From: Agelaius tricolor | Lineage: Eukaryota > Chordata > Aves > Passeriformes > Icteridae | Assembly (NCBI GenBank): GCA_023055355.1 | Contig: JALJCS010000028.1 | Location: 6,944,418 to 7,008,417 of the forward strand | Direction: 5' to 3' | Length of the DNA stretch: 64,000 nucleotides | Shown: in pieces, positions 13,203 through 25,299 of the stretch | How positions within the stretch are numbered: position 1 is the first letter of the stretch | Layout of the letters: each line of letters starts with the position of its first letter | Made by a program: the position numbers and the translations under genes | Notes under the pieces: model-generated | Told to the model about the DNA's origin: nothing | Database searches by the model: none | What the model saw: only the letters and a program-made list of their open reading frames with translations

Positions 13203-13505
13203 AGCCCTGACAGGCACATCTGGGGTGCTGCGTCCAGCTCGGGGCTCCTCAGCACAGCAGGGACAGGGAGCTCCTGGAGGGGGCCAGAGAAAGCTGCGGA
13301 GCTGAGGGAGGGCCTGGAGCATCTCCGCGCCCAGGAGAGGCTGAGGGAGCTGGGGCTGCTCACCCTTCAGAGGAGCCTCAGCCCTGGTGTCTCTGTGTGC
13401 AGGGAGGGGCAGAGCAGGGACTGAGCCCACAGAGTTCCACCTGGACATGAGGCAGAACTTCTTTACCGGCACTGGAACAGACTCCCCAGAGAGTGAGTGG
13501 AGTGT
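13203..13505 (+). mobile_element. GC-rich CR1 LINE fragment
   Basis: Motifs in CR1 order: GCTGCGTCCAGCTCGGGGCT, AGGGCCTGGAGCATCTCCGC, GAGAGGCTGAGGGAGCTGGG, then TTCCACCTGGACATGAGGCA and GAACTTCTTTACCGGCACTG. It lacks the terminal 3' end and has small internal deletions. Its GC content is unusually high for CR1, matching the adjoining island. Confidence 0.9.
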
Positions 13506-13854
13506 CCCTCACTGGTTTAATAGTGTTACACTTTCACATGACAAAGAAAGTGTCCCTCATGGTGGCATAACTATAGCGTGTCACTGGCTGCATGCACTGT
13601 CTGTGGATGAGGATTTGCCTTGTAGTGATCCAGCTCTTTTTTTATGATCCCATTGCCACCATCAGCAGCTGTGTTTGGGTGAAGCTGCAAGCAGGATCTG
13701 CAGTGTCCTCGTGAAGATTTGAAATACAGCTCGATCCTTCAAAACAGCTCACGTTTGGTCAAACCCACAGAGGTACTTTCAAGTCCTTATTTCCTGCTGA
13801 TTTTATTGTTTCTTTGCTCATATTGCAGTCAGGATTAATTGTTGTTGTACCTTT

Positions 13855-14205
13855 TGTGATCACAGACTGGTTTGGGGTGGAAGTGACCTTCAAGCTCAAC
13901 CTGTTCCACCCCTGCCATGGCAGGGACACCTCGCACTGTCCCAGGCTGCTCCCAGCCCCATCCAGCCTGGCCTTGGGCACTGCCAGGGATCCACAGCTTC
14001 TCTGGACACCCTGTGCCAGGGCCCCACCACCCTCACAGCCAGGAATTCCTTGCCAATGTCCAATCTAAACCTACTCTTTGTCAGTGTGAAGCCGTTCCCC
14101 TGACCCTGTCACTTCAGGCTCTTGTAAATAGTCCCTCTCTACCTTTCTTTCAGGCCCCTTCAGGTACTGGAAGACCACAATTAGGTCACTTCAAAGCTCC
14201 CAGGT
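13855..14205 (-). mobile_element. CR1 LINE fragment, reverse orientation
   Basis: On the minus strand it ends with AACCAGTCTGTGATCACA, the CR1-type terminus, preceded by GGAACAGGTTGAGCTTGAAG and further in by CTGACAAAGAGTAGGTTTAG. The copy is 5'-truncated at about 14,200. Confidence 0.85.
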
Positions 14206-17200
14206 TTGGTGATAAAATACTTCGCTTTTAAAAGTGGCATAAATGTTCTGCAAGTTAAATAACAATCTCCAGCATTTCTTTTTCCTCAGAACGTTCCAAA
14301 GTTACCAATTAGCATCAGTATCAGGGTTTTTAATACCATTTCCTTTCAGGTTTTTCACTTTCCTCTTTCTACCACCTCAGCTCTTAATTATGGCTGTCAA
14401 ACAGAGCACAAGCCAGACATGGCATTTAGCAACCTAATTCTACCATCCTTCTTCTTTTCCATTTCCTTTCCTGTAGCATTCACAAATGCCTGTACCAGTG
14501 GGTACCTCTGACATTTCCAAATTGCAATTTGACGGTGTCAGGAAGGTTCATGAATTATTAAAACGTCTCAGCATCATAAAGGTTGGAAAATTACATGTAA
14601 TTTGACAAAACAAGCGCACGCAGAAAAAGAAAACCCCACCCAGGCATTCCCAAATCAAGAGAGCACCTTTAAAACTTTCCTTTGAATTTGCTTAAAAGGC
14701 TCAAATAGTAGGAGAGCTGCATGAGTCATTCTCTCTGTGTCTCTCTCTAGAACAGGAAAGCTCGCAGAGGGTGGAGGCATGTCAGCACAGTGTGGTACAC
14801 TCTAAAATATCAGCTGAAATGACTAGGCTGGAGAAGTGGGAGGATTGATATTAGTCACAGCCACTGCACAGCTCAGAAGATGAAGGCAGGAGGAATTACC
14901 GGACAGGCATCTGCCACTCTGCCCAGCCTTTGAAAACGTCTATCTGGGCTTCAGATCTTTGCAGCCTTCCTCCAGCATGCCCCTCTTCCCCTTTCACTGT
15001 GACACTCACTGTCTTGGCCACACAGAGCAGCTGTGACAGTAGAGAGTGGCTGAGTTCACCCCACAAACTGTACCAGCAGCTGCCACCTGGGATCCTTTTG
15101 CTCCAGCCTTTTGTTCCTTGTCCCACTGGATGAGCTGTCAGCATCCAGCTCCACGAGCCTCAGTGGGGTGAGGATCTGTCACTGAGATCACAGGGAGCTC
15201 TTTGCTGGGCTCTCCTGCCCTGCTGCAGCAGCTCTGGGTCTGCACGGGGCACTGATGCACTCCCCTTTCCCAGCCCCTGTTCCCTCGCCATTCCTGGCAC
15301 TCACAGCTCTCTGAACTTGGCCTGTCCTGCACAGAAATCCTGCACTTGTCCTGGTGGCCACAATGCACACACCAGGAACTGGGATGAACTGGGATGTAAG
15401 CACCATGGCAGGCTCTGGGACTGCAGTAGTACCAAATTAATTTGGTTCAGGAAAAGGGGCAGAGTGTGCTCTGGGTGTGTGAGTTCCCCAGGTATAGTGG
15501 AAGAAAGCTTTCTGAACACTAGGATTGTTCTAACATGATGAATATTTGCTTTGGTGTCTGCAGCTGAGGGATTTTGGAGCATTTCACACACTTCAGCTCA
15601 CCTGTGTGTGCTCATCTTGCTCTCCCAATGCATCTGAAACCATTGTTTAAACCTACTTTATATGCAGAAAGTGGGGGGACCTGACAAATTTTCCAGGAAA
15701 CAGCTGGTGTCAGCCACAAACTGAGCTCAGGAGCTTTCTTCTCCAGTTTTTGTAAAGTTCTTGTCCTGAAAAAAATCCTGAAGCCAAATGAGTAAGAGAA
15801 ATGCAGATCACACAGCATGACCTTGTCCTGGGGGGAGCATGGATACTCCCAAATTTCTGTACAAGGCTGGGCACATCCCATTTTGCCCAACTATCCATTT
15901 TTGATAGTTTTTAAGCCCAGGCCATGTGCCTTGTGCCAGGTATTGTTGTTCTGAGCAGGTCTGGGGGACAGCTGGGTTTGAGACAAGTCACAAAGAGCCT
16001 GAGGACAGGACAGAGCTGGGCCCTGCTCTGTCCAGGGTTTGGTGAAGTGTTTCCTCCTGCTCATTCAGAGATGGGAGGAGGTTTGTGCTCAGATGAACTC
16101 CTCAAAAATACAAAATACAAACACCCCTTTGCTGTCAGACCCTCTGCTCAGCCTGGCAAGGTTTGCAGTATACAGACCTGTGATGCAGCTGAATTGTTAC
16201 CAGAAGGTGTTTCATTAAATAGCCCAGATCTGCCTCTGTTCTATGCTGGTTTATCTCCCTGCAGTGTATCTGATAATCTTATAGATCACATTTAACCAAG
16301 CCAAAAATAAAACCTGCAACAGACCTTCCTGATTGTCTGTGACTGTCTGGAGAAGTGATTTCCTCAGCCCTGTGAGCTGGTGAGGATTTGTTCTTACCCA
16401 GATTTCAGCCTGTTTGCCACGTGCAAACACTTCCTTAGTATTTGCTCCTCCAGAAACATTTTAATGTCAGCTATCATACCTTTTTCTTTGAAAGGAAAAA
16501 AAAAAGTCACGATCATTTAGTCTAATTTTCTGACAAATTCTGAAAGTAATTTTTGGAATTGTACCATTCCTTTGCCCTAATTGGGTGCCTGGAAAGCATC
16601 TTAACAGCTGTCAAGAATTCTCAAGTGAGTAAAATGCAGTGTGAAAGCTTATGAAAGTTATAAGTGAGCTGTACTAGCTGATGTTATTAAATCCTTTCAT
16701 TGGTTAGAACATCCAGAGTAGTTCACCCTTCCCTCCAGGCTGGCCACTGATTTTTTTATGGCATATATTGAAATCTGCTTCCCAAACCATTATTTTCAGG
16801 ATGATAAAGGTGATGCAGCCAAAGAAAAAAGTCCTTCTCGCCTTTCATGGTGAAACTTGTCCTCCTAAATGCATTTGTTTGCTTTTCTGATTTATTTTCT
16901 TTTGATCAGAACCATCTGACCCTCATGTTTAAAGGAATGTTCTTTGCAGTTTTGAAGTCTGCCTGTTATAACATCAATCCTGCAACCTGCAGTGAGAGGA
17001 GCTGGCAGAGGCATCCTCAGCTCATACTCAACAAATCCACAAATCCATCCCTCTTGGCATGCCAGGCACCTGCAGCACCTCAGCACTGTCCTTGCTCCCT
17101 GTGCAGAGGGAAAAATCCAGGCTGCAAAGTTTACAGACCCTCCCATTTTGTGAGAATGTTTTCATATGTGCAAAATCCTGCACGTGCTTGGTTTCCTGAG

Positions 17201-19667
17201 CCTTCCCTCTTGGCTTTTGGAGAGGCAGCTTTCTTGATCAGTTTGAAATGCATTTTCTTCTGCTCTACACAAAAAAATATTCCCAGCCTCTCCATCCCCT
17301 GTGCTGGTTTTCCAGGCAAAACCAAAAATATTGGATGCTGGGAGAAATGCAGCATGAGCACAATGTGCTAACAACTCATCCAGGGTCCAGCCACTTCCCA
17401 CCCATTCCCTGCACAGATCCAGATCAATGCCTGAGCAGTGAGGTCGTGCAGCTTTGGGAGGAAGCAAGGAGAGCTGAGGTGGGGATGCTCTGATCCATGA
17501 GCTCCCTCCATGGTTTGTGTTCTGAAGCTCTCAGAGCAGGGCAGGGGACAGTCTGTGTTTGCTTGGTCATGGAATGGCAGGGGAGAGAGACAAGCAGTTC
17601 CTTTCCTGGGGCCCTTTCTTGTCCTCTGAGGCTGCTGGCTTCTGTTGTCTTTCCAAGTAGGAAGCTTTTCTGAATAACAAGATCTTGGAGTTGGAGAAAG
17701 CGTCAGAGTGCTGATTGCTGGTTTGTGGCAAACAAGATCCCCTTTTCTGTTGAGTTAAACCTCTGGATTTTGCCAAAATTCCATTTTCTGTGGACCAAAA
17801 GAAAGCAAAACACCATTTTAGCCTTGACCTTGTCCTGTGTGCTTTTGGAAATTCAGCCATCATTTAAGTACCCAAGCTGGGAGTTGAGCTCATTTGGAAA
17901 ATCTGCCCTAATATTTGGTAGTGAACTATGAATATGTACCACCTTTTTTGTGCAGGGGTTGGTAGTCAGAAGGAACAACACTGGCACAAAAATTACTGCT
18001 TCAGGTTTGAAATTCTTGCCTCTTAATTCTTTCAGATGGCCATTCATCAGTTATTCCACTGCATAAACACAGCCTGGTTTAATTTCTGGTTTAAATTGTT
18101 CTCACTGAGGAGTTACTTTTGGCTTACAGGAGGCTGAGATGAGAAAGTGATGCTGTTGATGTTTGTGTGTTTGTCTCTGACTGCATGTCCTTTGTAAGGC
18201 TCTCATGTAAAGGTAAAGCAAACAAATAATGGGTTAAAAGTGAGTGTGCTGGGATTTTTTTCTTTGAGCAGGTCAGGCAGTACTAGAGAGGGCTGTGCTG
18301 ACTGTCCTGACATTTCACTGCAGTCACTGACCAGGTACTTCTCTGGAAATGATTCCCAGCAGCTTATTTCATTATCAGACCTAAAATAGGTCACTCTGGG
18401 CCTTTGAATGCTGTAGTGAATCTGTTCAGGTGACCTCCCAGCAGCATCCTGCAATCTGCCACGGTGGGTTGGAGCAGCAACAATTTCTTCACAGTGTGAA
18501 CCTGCCACTGCCCTCCCTGGTCCTCCTTTGAAGTAGGTCAAGGCTGTGAACTGCAGAGACTCCGTGGACCCCTGGTTTATTCCTCCATTCCTGCCTCAGG
18601 ATGCAGAGCAGAGCTCTCCTCCTGCCCCCAGTGTGAGCACTGGAGCTCAGAGCACAGGGAGGGCGTGCTGGGCCCTCGTCACAAAGGCTCTCCCTGGCCT
18701 CCTCCTGCAGCTTGAAGAGGATGATCTGCAAAAACAAACTCTTAAAGGAGAGGTTTCCACCCAGTTGTTTACCAGTGCTTCTTCTCATCCCTGTTCTCTA
18801 GCTTTTCTTTGGGTTTTTGTTGCACTGTCTGTTTGAAGGTGCTGCAAGTTGCATAACCATGTCCAGCTTTTACTTAGAGATGTCTCAGTGTGCACCCTCA
18901 GATCCAGGAGAGTCACCTGAGCCTTACTGGAGTGTCTGTCAATGAATTCTGTGGCTTTTTAATTTCCTTATCAAATCAGGATTTTCTTTTCCCATCTTCA
19001 TGTTGGATTTACAGGCTGGTAAAAAAAAAAAAAAGTACAGAATGTTACCACTGTTTTGTTTCATTTTTTTAATCACAGCAAGAAAAGGCAAAGTTTCCTG
19101 CTAGTACAGGTGTTCTCAAGTTTCACTAGTCACTATTGGATGAGAAACTTGAAGAAAAACTTGTTTAACTTTGTCACTGATATGGAAGGAAATGTCCCAA
19201 GGTACTTGTCAGCTGTTCTTCTTTATTAATGATATTGCACAATTAGGTATTGCACTGAGGTTTGTCATTAAAGGCATTTCTAAGAAGAGCAGATTTAATT
19301 TTCCCCTTTTATTGACTGAGGAAGTTAAGGTCTAGAGAAAGGAAATGCTGATTTAGAGACCCTAGAGAGGAAAGTGAGCCCAGAGTTCTGTATAATGACC
19401 ATGCAGACAGTGTGAGATGCCCTGAAATACCCACTGCACTTCAGATCTGCCTGTCCTGCTCTGCATTCCTAAGAGATCAAATACCTCTTGCAGCTCTTTA
19501 TCCCTCTTCATTTCCTGGAGCTGGGATGTGAAAACACAGCTGCCCCCTGCCCAGCAAGGTTTGGTGAATTCCAGAGCTGTCCCAGAGCCGTTTGCTCCAT
19601 GGTGCCAGCACTCAGGGACAGCAGAGCAGCAGGAGGGACTGCTGCAGGGACCAGCCTGCTGTGCCAA
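14206..19667. other. Intergenic sequence with one enhancer-like block
   Basis: No exon was recognised. A 174-codon frame at 16,847-17,371 lacks protein-like character. Short A-rich runs occur at 16,495-16,505 and 19,021-19,034. The block 14,520-14,720 is listed separately. Confidence 0.55.
14520..14720. promoter_or_regulatory. Candidate conserved non-coding element
   Basis: The segment contains a homeobox-type word (TCATGAATTATTAAAACG), an inverted TTACATGTAA (perfect 10-bp palindrome) and retained CpGs (ACAAGCGCACGCAG). It has no coding potential. The call is based on appearance. Confidence 0.27.
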
Positions 19668-20208
19668 CAGGTGACACTGGGACCTGGGCACCCTCACAGG
19701 TGACACTGGGACCTGGGCACCTTCACAGGTGACACTGGGACCTGGGCACCTTCACAGGTGACACTGGGACCTGGGCACCCTCACAGGTGACACTGGGACA
19801 TTCAGCACCACTCACAGGTGACACTGGGACCTGGGCACCTTCACAGGTGACACTGGGACCTTGGGCATCCCTCACAGGTGACACTGGGACATTCAGCACC
19901 ACTCACAGGTGACACTGGGACCTTGGGCATCCCTCACAGGTGACACTGGGACCTTGGGCACCCTCACAGGTGACACTGGGACCATGGGCATCCCTCACAG
20001 GTGACACTGGGACATTCAGCACCTCTCACAGGTGACACTGGGACCTTGGCACCCTCACAGGTGACACTGGGACCTTGGGCATCCCTCACAGGTGACACTG
20101 GGACATTCAGCACCACTCACAGGTGACACTGGGACCTTGGGCATCCCTCACAGGTGACACTGGGACATTCAGCACCCCTCACAGGTGACACTGGGACCTT
20201 GGGCACCA
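19668..20208 (+). repeat. Minisatellite, 18 copies of a 29-31 bp unit
   Basis: Eighteen copies begin AGGTGACACTGGGA. Two main tails alternate: CCTTGGGCATCCCTCAC and CATTCAGCACCACTCAC. A shorter 29-bp form (CCTGGGCACCCTCAC) dominates the first copies. The unchanged core contains CAGGTG and the near-palindrome TCACAGGTGA. Copy sequences are nearly identical, so the array is young or homogenised. Confidence 0.97.
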
Positions 20209-22716
20209 TTCAGCCCAGTGCAAGGGAAGTGCCAGGGAGGGAGCAGTGCTGGCCATGTGCTGTTGGTAGAGCCAGGATGCAGAAACCTCTGGCTTTGCTC
20301 TGTGATTCCAGGTCCCAGCCCTTGGCAGTGCTCAGCAGAGGAGCAGTAAAGCGTTGCCACAGCAGCATTTACTGGTCCCTGCTGATGTCCTTGTGCAAAA
20401 CACAAATCTTAAAACCCCTAAATGGGCTCAGTGTCCTCTGCAAGCTGCTGCCTCCACGGGGCTGTTACCCAGCGTGGGGACACTGAGGCAGACACTGTCA
20501 GGGCTCCTCTTGGGCACAGTTTGTCTCCTTTGTTTGTCACCCATGAGCAAGCTCAGCTGTGCTGGTCTCCTTCTTGTCACACTGGTCCCATCTGTGGGGA
20601 GTGTTCTCCAAGGCTGAGGGGACTTGCCTGGGTCTAGTGGTCTCCAAAGCTTCTTCCACCCTTTCCTGTTAACTCTGCTGCAGCCTGGTTTTGTTTACTG
20701 GTCGAGTTAAATTTGAAAAGGGAATCCCCATCTTCATTCATTCTTTCAATCCACAGATACTAAAGCATCAGCCTCAAAACACTGGTCAAAAAGCCAACTT
20801 CCCATTGGCTGTAAATCAGGATTGCTGTGGTCAAAGTTGGAAAATGGAATAAGGAGAGGAGGAGGACTTGAGGGGTCTTGCAGCTGTTTGCACATTGTCT
20901 CTCACAGAGAATTTATTCAATTAGTAGCAAGGATCTTATGCAGGAAAACTTGGAAGAAATCTGGTTGCACAAATGTGTTTGGGGCTTTTTCCCCAGGAGC
21001 TGCCATAAGTTGCATTACTGCAGGTTATTTTATTCCTCTTTTTTCTCTCTCTCTATGGAACTGCAAAAGTGACAGTGCTTTAAATGGAAAGATTTGCAGC
21101 GAGCCATCAGTCACCATGCATGGAGGATAGATCTCCTGGTTTAGTCTTGCTTGTGCTTCCATAAATCAGCATAGCTAAAATATTTGTGGTTGTCTGTAGG
21201 AGATTTATGCAGGTGGGAGCTTAGAGTCAGTCTGTCATTTTTGTGGGGGAAGTGAGAGATGGAACGGGCTGGGGAATGCTGGCTTGCAGGAAGGAAGGAT
21301 TTATAACGATATTTTGGATATTTAGGGGTTCCACAGAGACAATCAGCAGAAACTCTGTCAGTGTACGTGTGTACACGTCTCTGGTTTGGAAACAGCCCTG
21401 TTGTTTCCCTGCATCCTTCTCCAGTCAGTCAGGTGGGGATGTTGTATGAAGATTCCTTCTCTTGGATCTGCTTTAGGCTTGGTTTTTATTGCTCTTTCAT
21501 GCCCTTAGCTCGAGGTGTTCTCTGCCTGGGCTCTGCCTGCCTTTGGCTGGTGTGTGTAATTGTGGGTTAAAAAGCTCTCTCAGACTGCCTCTCATCCCTG
21601 ACTGCAAGCTCAGGGACCTTGGCTGCTGATGATGACTCTGTGGGTTCTGAGCAAGATGAAGAGGAAGGAGGGACAAGAGAAACATCTTTTAACATTGGCA
21701 ACAAAATCCAGGTCCTGTTTTCTGTGTGAGCCCAAGGTGTCACTGGTTCATGGCAGCTCTGAATGAGCCCAGAGTGAGCGCAGAGACCCTGGTTTGCAGC
21801 AGCTGCTATCCCAGCAGTGTCCTGTGGGACAGGCATCCCCAGGAGCAGCAGGGCTGGGAGAGGGCTCCAGACTCTGCAGTCCCTTTGCAGGCTCAGGCAG
21901 AGGCCGGGGCTGGGCTGGCTGAAGGTCATGGCTGTGGCTTCTCCTTCCCCTTTTCACTGCTGGCATCCTGTTCCCGAGGATTTGCTGGCTTGGCCAGAGT
22001 TCAGCACCCAGTGGGGAGGCTGCAGAGCCCCAGCCCCCTGTAAATACATTCTGGAAAGCTTTGAAAAAGTTCTGCTTATCACACAATGCTCAAAAGTTCT
22101 CTGGGCTTCTTTCTCCTCTATAGCAGTGAGTTTCTGATTTTCCAAATACTGTTTTGCACCCTCTGATTCCCTGTTCCCCCCCAGTTTGAATTCAGACTGG
22201 GCTGTAATGTGAGACACGCAGGGAGCAGCAGCCAGCCTGGGAGCCCTGCGTAATTCCAGCAGGGAATTCTGCACAGTCCACAAATCCCAAAGGACAGCAA
22301 GGGGCAGCTCCACCCACAGAGCCCTGAAATCAACACACTGACCACAGGTACCAGGGCCTGCCTAGGGGAAAAGTGCCCCTGCAGTTTGTTATGCCAAAAA
22401 GGAATCATCCAGAGCTAATAGAGGAAAGATCTTTGCCAATAAATTTTAGTGGGAGGGAACAAAAATCAGGAAAATATTAAGAGTTTTGAAGAAGCATTGC
22501 TGTGCTGTGTCACTGTCTTGTATTTTATTAAACTTCTGTAAAATAATTTCCAGGGATGAGTGTAATATAGAAGGACAGAGATGAGTCTTAAATCAGATTT
22601 TTTTGGTGTGTTTTTCATCTTTGCCAAGTTCCTATAAATCTTTGCAGTTGTAGAGACAGCCTAAAAACTGCTAACATTTCCAACTACAGAGCATAACACT
22701 GAATAAGGATAGTTGA

Positions 22717-22840
22717 AAAATTTCTGTCAAAACTGTGTTTAATGGAAAATAGAGTTTTGATAAAATAGCATTTTCACTGAAAATAGCTGCTTTCCATGGA
22801 GAATGTTGGTTTTTCACTGCAATATTTTGACAGAAATTTT
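22717..22840. repeat. 124-bp imperfect palindrome, MITE-like
   Basis: The ends are perfect 16-bp inverted repeats (AAAATTTCTGTCAAAA and its complement). Nested inside are ATGGAAA/TTTCCAT (22,742-22,748 and 22,791-22,797) and a central TTTTCACTGAAAA. The whole can fold as a long hairpin. This is the architecture of an ancient non-autonomous DNA transposon or a hairpin-type element. I cannot name the family. Confidence 0.6.
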
Positions 22841-23783
22841 AAAATCTTGGGCTGAAATATGTACAGCTGTTCAAGTCCGTCTAGTGCCACTCATATTTCT
22901 TCACCTCCTCAAATTTGAGGTATTTTGCCAACTCTTTGGTTTTTAACATTGTGATACTTGGGAGGTTTTGTCAAGCCCACCTCAGGATTCCTGCCATAGG
23001 ACTCTTGGTTTTGTGTTTAAAAAGCTGGGTTTCTGTGGCTTTTGAAGTTAGAGGGAGGAAAACCTCAAGAAAATGTGATCCATTAACATCAGGAATTAGA
23101 AATCAAAGTAAGCTAATGAAATTTATATTGTTTCAAGTAATTCCTGAAAATTTTAAACCATTTTAAAATACTTCTATAGAAAATGTGTTGCCCAGTCTGA
23201 TTAATTATTCCAATCCTTCCCTCCATTTTCTGTGCCTTTTCCACTTCTGTTTTCATATTTTTGAAATGGGAAAAAGGTCAGTACTGGACCCAAATATTGG
23301 CATACTCATAAATTTACCTGAGGACAAAGGAATGCTCTCTGTTTTCCTTTTCCAGTGATCCTTCCCACTGTGGGCCTTTCTGAACATCATGGAGTATTTT
23401 TCTGTTTTCCTGGAACTTTTTGTCCCAGCCTGAAGGTGCACTGGCCCTGCTGTGTCTCTGGGCTAAGGTGACACCGGTTTTGTACTGATCAAAGGGGACC
23501 TGGAGGGGGAAGGAGGTGACAAGGGAAACCTCAGCTCGTGGGCAGGAACCTGTGTTTTGTGTGGGCTTTCACACTTGTGATTTCACTTCTCAGCTGGGCT
23601 GGGTTGTGCCTGGAGATCCCTTTTGAATTCCAAAGTGCAGAGGGGCCAGTGGGGCTGGGGTGGGATCTGCTCCAGGGCAGAGGGAGGGTCTGATGAGCAC
23701 ACAGCTCCCTGGCAAGTGCTCCACTGGACCTGGAATCTCTCCTAGGAAATGTTAGCTCTAAATCTCAGTCTGCCATAATAAAG

Positions 23784-23847
23784 CCTTCTCTTTTTTCTTT
23801 TTCTTTTCTTTTTTTTTCTTTCTTTTTTTTTCTTTTATTATTTTTTC
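23784..23847 (+). repeat. Pyrimidine-rich (TTTTC)n tract
   Basis: A continuous T/C run with TTTTC-like periodicity. No further signal is attached. Confidence 0.85.
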
Positions 23848-24339
23848 ATTTGTTGTTTGCCTGCCTTCTCTGTTCAGATGACAGTGTCCAAGTACAAAAC
23901 TTTACTCTAAGTGAGCATCTGGAAATCTTAGGCTGTGTCCATGCTAGTAAAATCAGGGATGCCTGGGAATGTTCCCAGGAATGTTCCTCAAGTGTGGAAC
24001 ACGATACTGTACTAGTGAAGTGCTGGAATGTTGCTTGGCAGAATTTTGGCCTGTGCAGCCTGATATTTGTCTCAACTGTTCCCAGGTAGGGTTTGAAGCT
24101 GGAGACCATTCCCAAGAAGTGGTTTTGATGCAGTCACCCGCATTCAGAGAGCTGAGAGGTTTCCAGTGCCAGCATGGGCTGCTCTGGGTCAGCTGCCCTC
24201 AGTGCTTGGGCACATTCCTGTGCATATTTCATGTCCTGGTACCAATATCTGCTACTTGAAGGGAAAATCTGCCTAAACCCCTCCCCCTGCTGCCTTTCAT
24301 GTCACCTTTGCTTCTCAGAGAACGTGAATGTGTCTCAGG

Positions 24340-24540
24340 AGGTTGTTTACATGGTGTTTATTTAAATTATGCTCCAGCAAGTGTCATTGTGGCTGACTCT
24401 GTGTCAGTGATTTCCTTTGATCAGTCACAAGTACTGATTTAAAATGGGGTTCATGGGCATGAACTTTATGCAGGAGCATATTTTGAATATGTAAGACACT
24501 ACTGAACACTATTAATTGTTTTGTGATGTGCTGGCTAAAA
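24340..24540. promoter_or_regulatory. Candidate conserved non-coding element with forkhead words
   Basis: Forkhead-type motifs TGTTTAC and TGTTTAT lie 10 bp apart. A perfect inverted repeat GTTCATGGGCATGAAC follows at 24,449-24,464, then an AT-rich TATTAATTGTTTTG stretch. No frame of note. The call is based on motif density and appearance. Confidence 0.27.
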
Positions 24541-24772
24541 GGAAAGATCAAAGATTTGCTACTCTAGAGCTGTGCTCGTACATGGTAGGAAGTTTCTGTC
24601 CCCAAACCACCACAGTTTCAAGAGCTAATCCACAAAAGAAGTGTCCCAGGTTCACCTGTTTGTTTATTTAAAGGTCTGGGAAATGCAGGGCAGTGGCCAG
24701 TGTCAAATCTAGTCACATATAAATTGTAAAAATTAAATAGATAATGGGCTCAATGTATCAAATGGAGGCATC

Positions 24773-24794
24773 TTTTTTTTTTTTTTTTTTTTTT
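24773..24794 (+). repeat. Poly(T) run (22 bp)
   Basis: A pure T homopolymer, possibly the poly(A) remnant of an old minus-strand retroposon, but no body is recognised next to it. Confidence 0.9.
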
Positions 24795-25299
24795 GTATGG
24801 GCTTATTAGAAACTAACCCCTACTGTGGATATTCATTTTATAAGGCTCTGTTTAATTATTACCTTGATTTTAAGTAGCTAGATTATAGGTAAGATCCATT
24901 TGCATGTATAATAAGATGATGACCATCAATGTTTTGCAAACACATTCTGAAGAATTTGATATTTATTTGATTTGTCAGTGTGAATTAAAAATGAGAGCTT
25001 CTGTTGGGACTCTGGGGTGTGACTCTGGGGACCGACTCTGTTGGGTTGTGGCACACACCTACCCCAGTCTCTGCTGTGTTTGGAGCCTGGGATGTGCCAG
25101 GAAAGGGCTGGGAGTGAGGGTGTGACTGAGCCGTGGAGGAAATCAGTGCTGGGAGCTGCTCTCTGCCAGGAGCCTTTAAAAAGGCTCTTTAAAACATCAA
25201 GCAGATGTTTCCAGAGGTTTCCATGGTGACTGTCACCCCGATGTGTGAACTGTGACCTCAGTGATCACTAATTGCAACTGGTGAAGAGCTGGGTCTGAC

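Larger units (their letters stand above)
12440..13340. promoter_or_regulatory. CpG island, not assigned to a gene
   Basis: CpG density is high throughout, peaking at 12,820-13,180. Internal repeats are present, and the 3' edge merges into a GC-rich CR1 fragment. Frames of up to 300 codons are open on both strands only because stop codons are rare at this GC content. They are Pro/Arg/Gly-rich with no domain. No TATA box or recognisable first exon was seen. It may be the promoter of a non-coding or distant transcript, or an orphan island. Confidence 0.6.
20209..25299. other. Intergenic sequence
   Basis: No gene is recognised. Contents listed separately: a 124-bp palindrome, a pyrimidine tract, a 22-bp poly(T), and an enhancer-like block at 24,340-24,540. 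The rest is unique sequence with only short shadow-like frames. Confidence 0.55.

Noticed and set aside
12461..13424. Open frames of up to 300 codons on both strands in the GC-rich island
   Set aside because: They overlap on both strands, are Pro/Arg/Gly-rich with no domain, and partly cover a CR1 fragment. Stop codons are simply rare at this GC content.
16847..17371. 174-codon plus frame
   Set aside because: No protein-like composition or recognisable motif, with overlapping frames on the opposite strand.
19668..20208. CRISPR-like array with 14-bp constant cores
   Set aside because: The intervening tails fall into two or three types and are not unique spacers, so this is a minisatellite.
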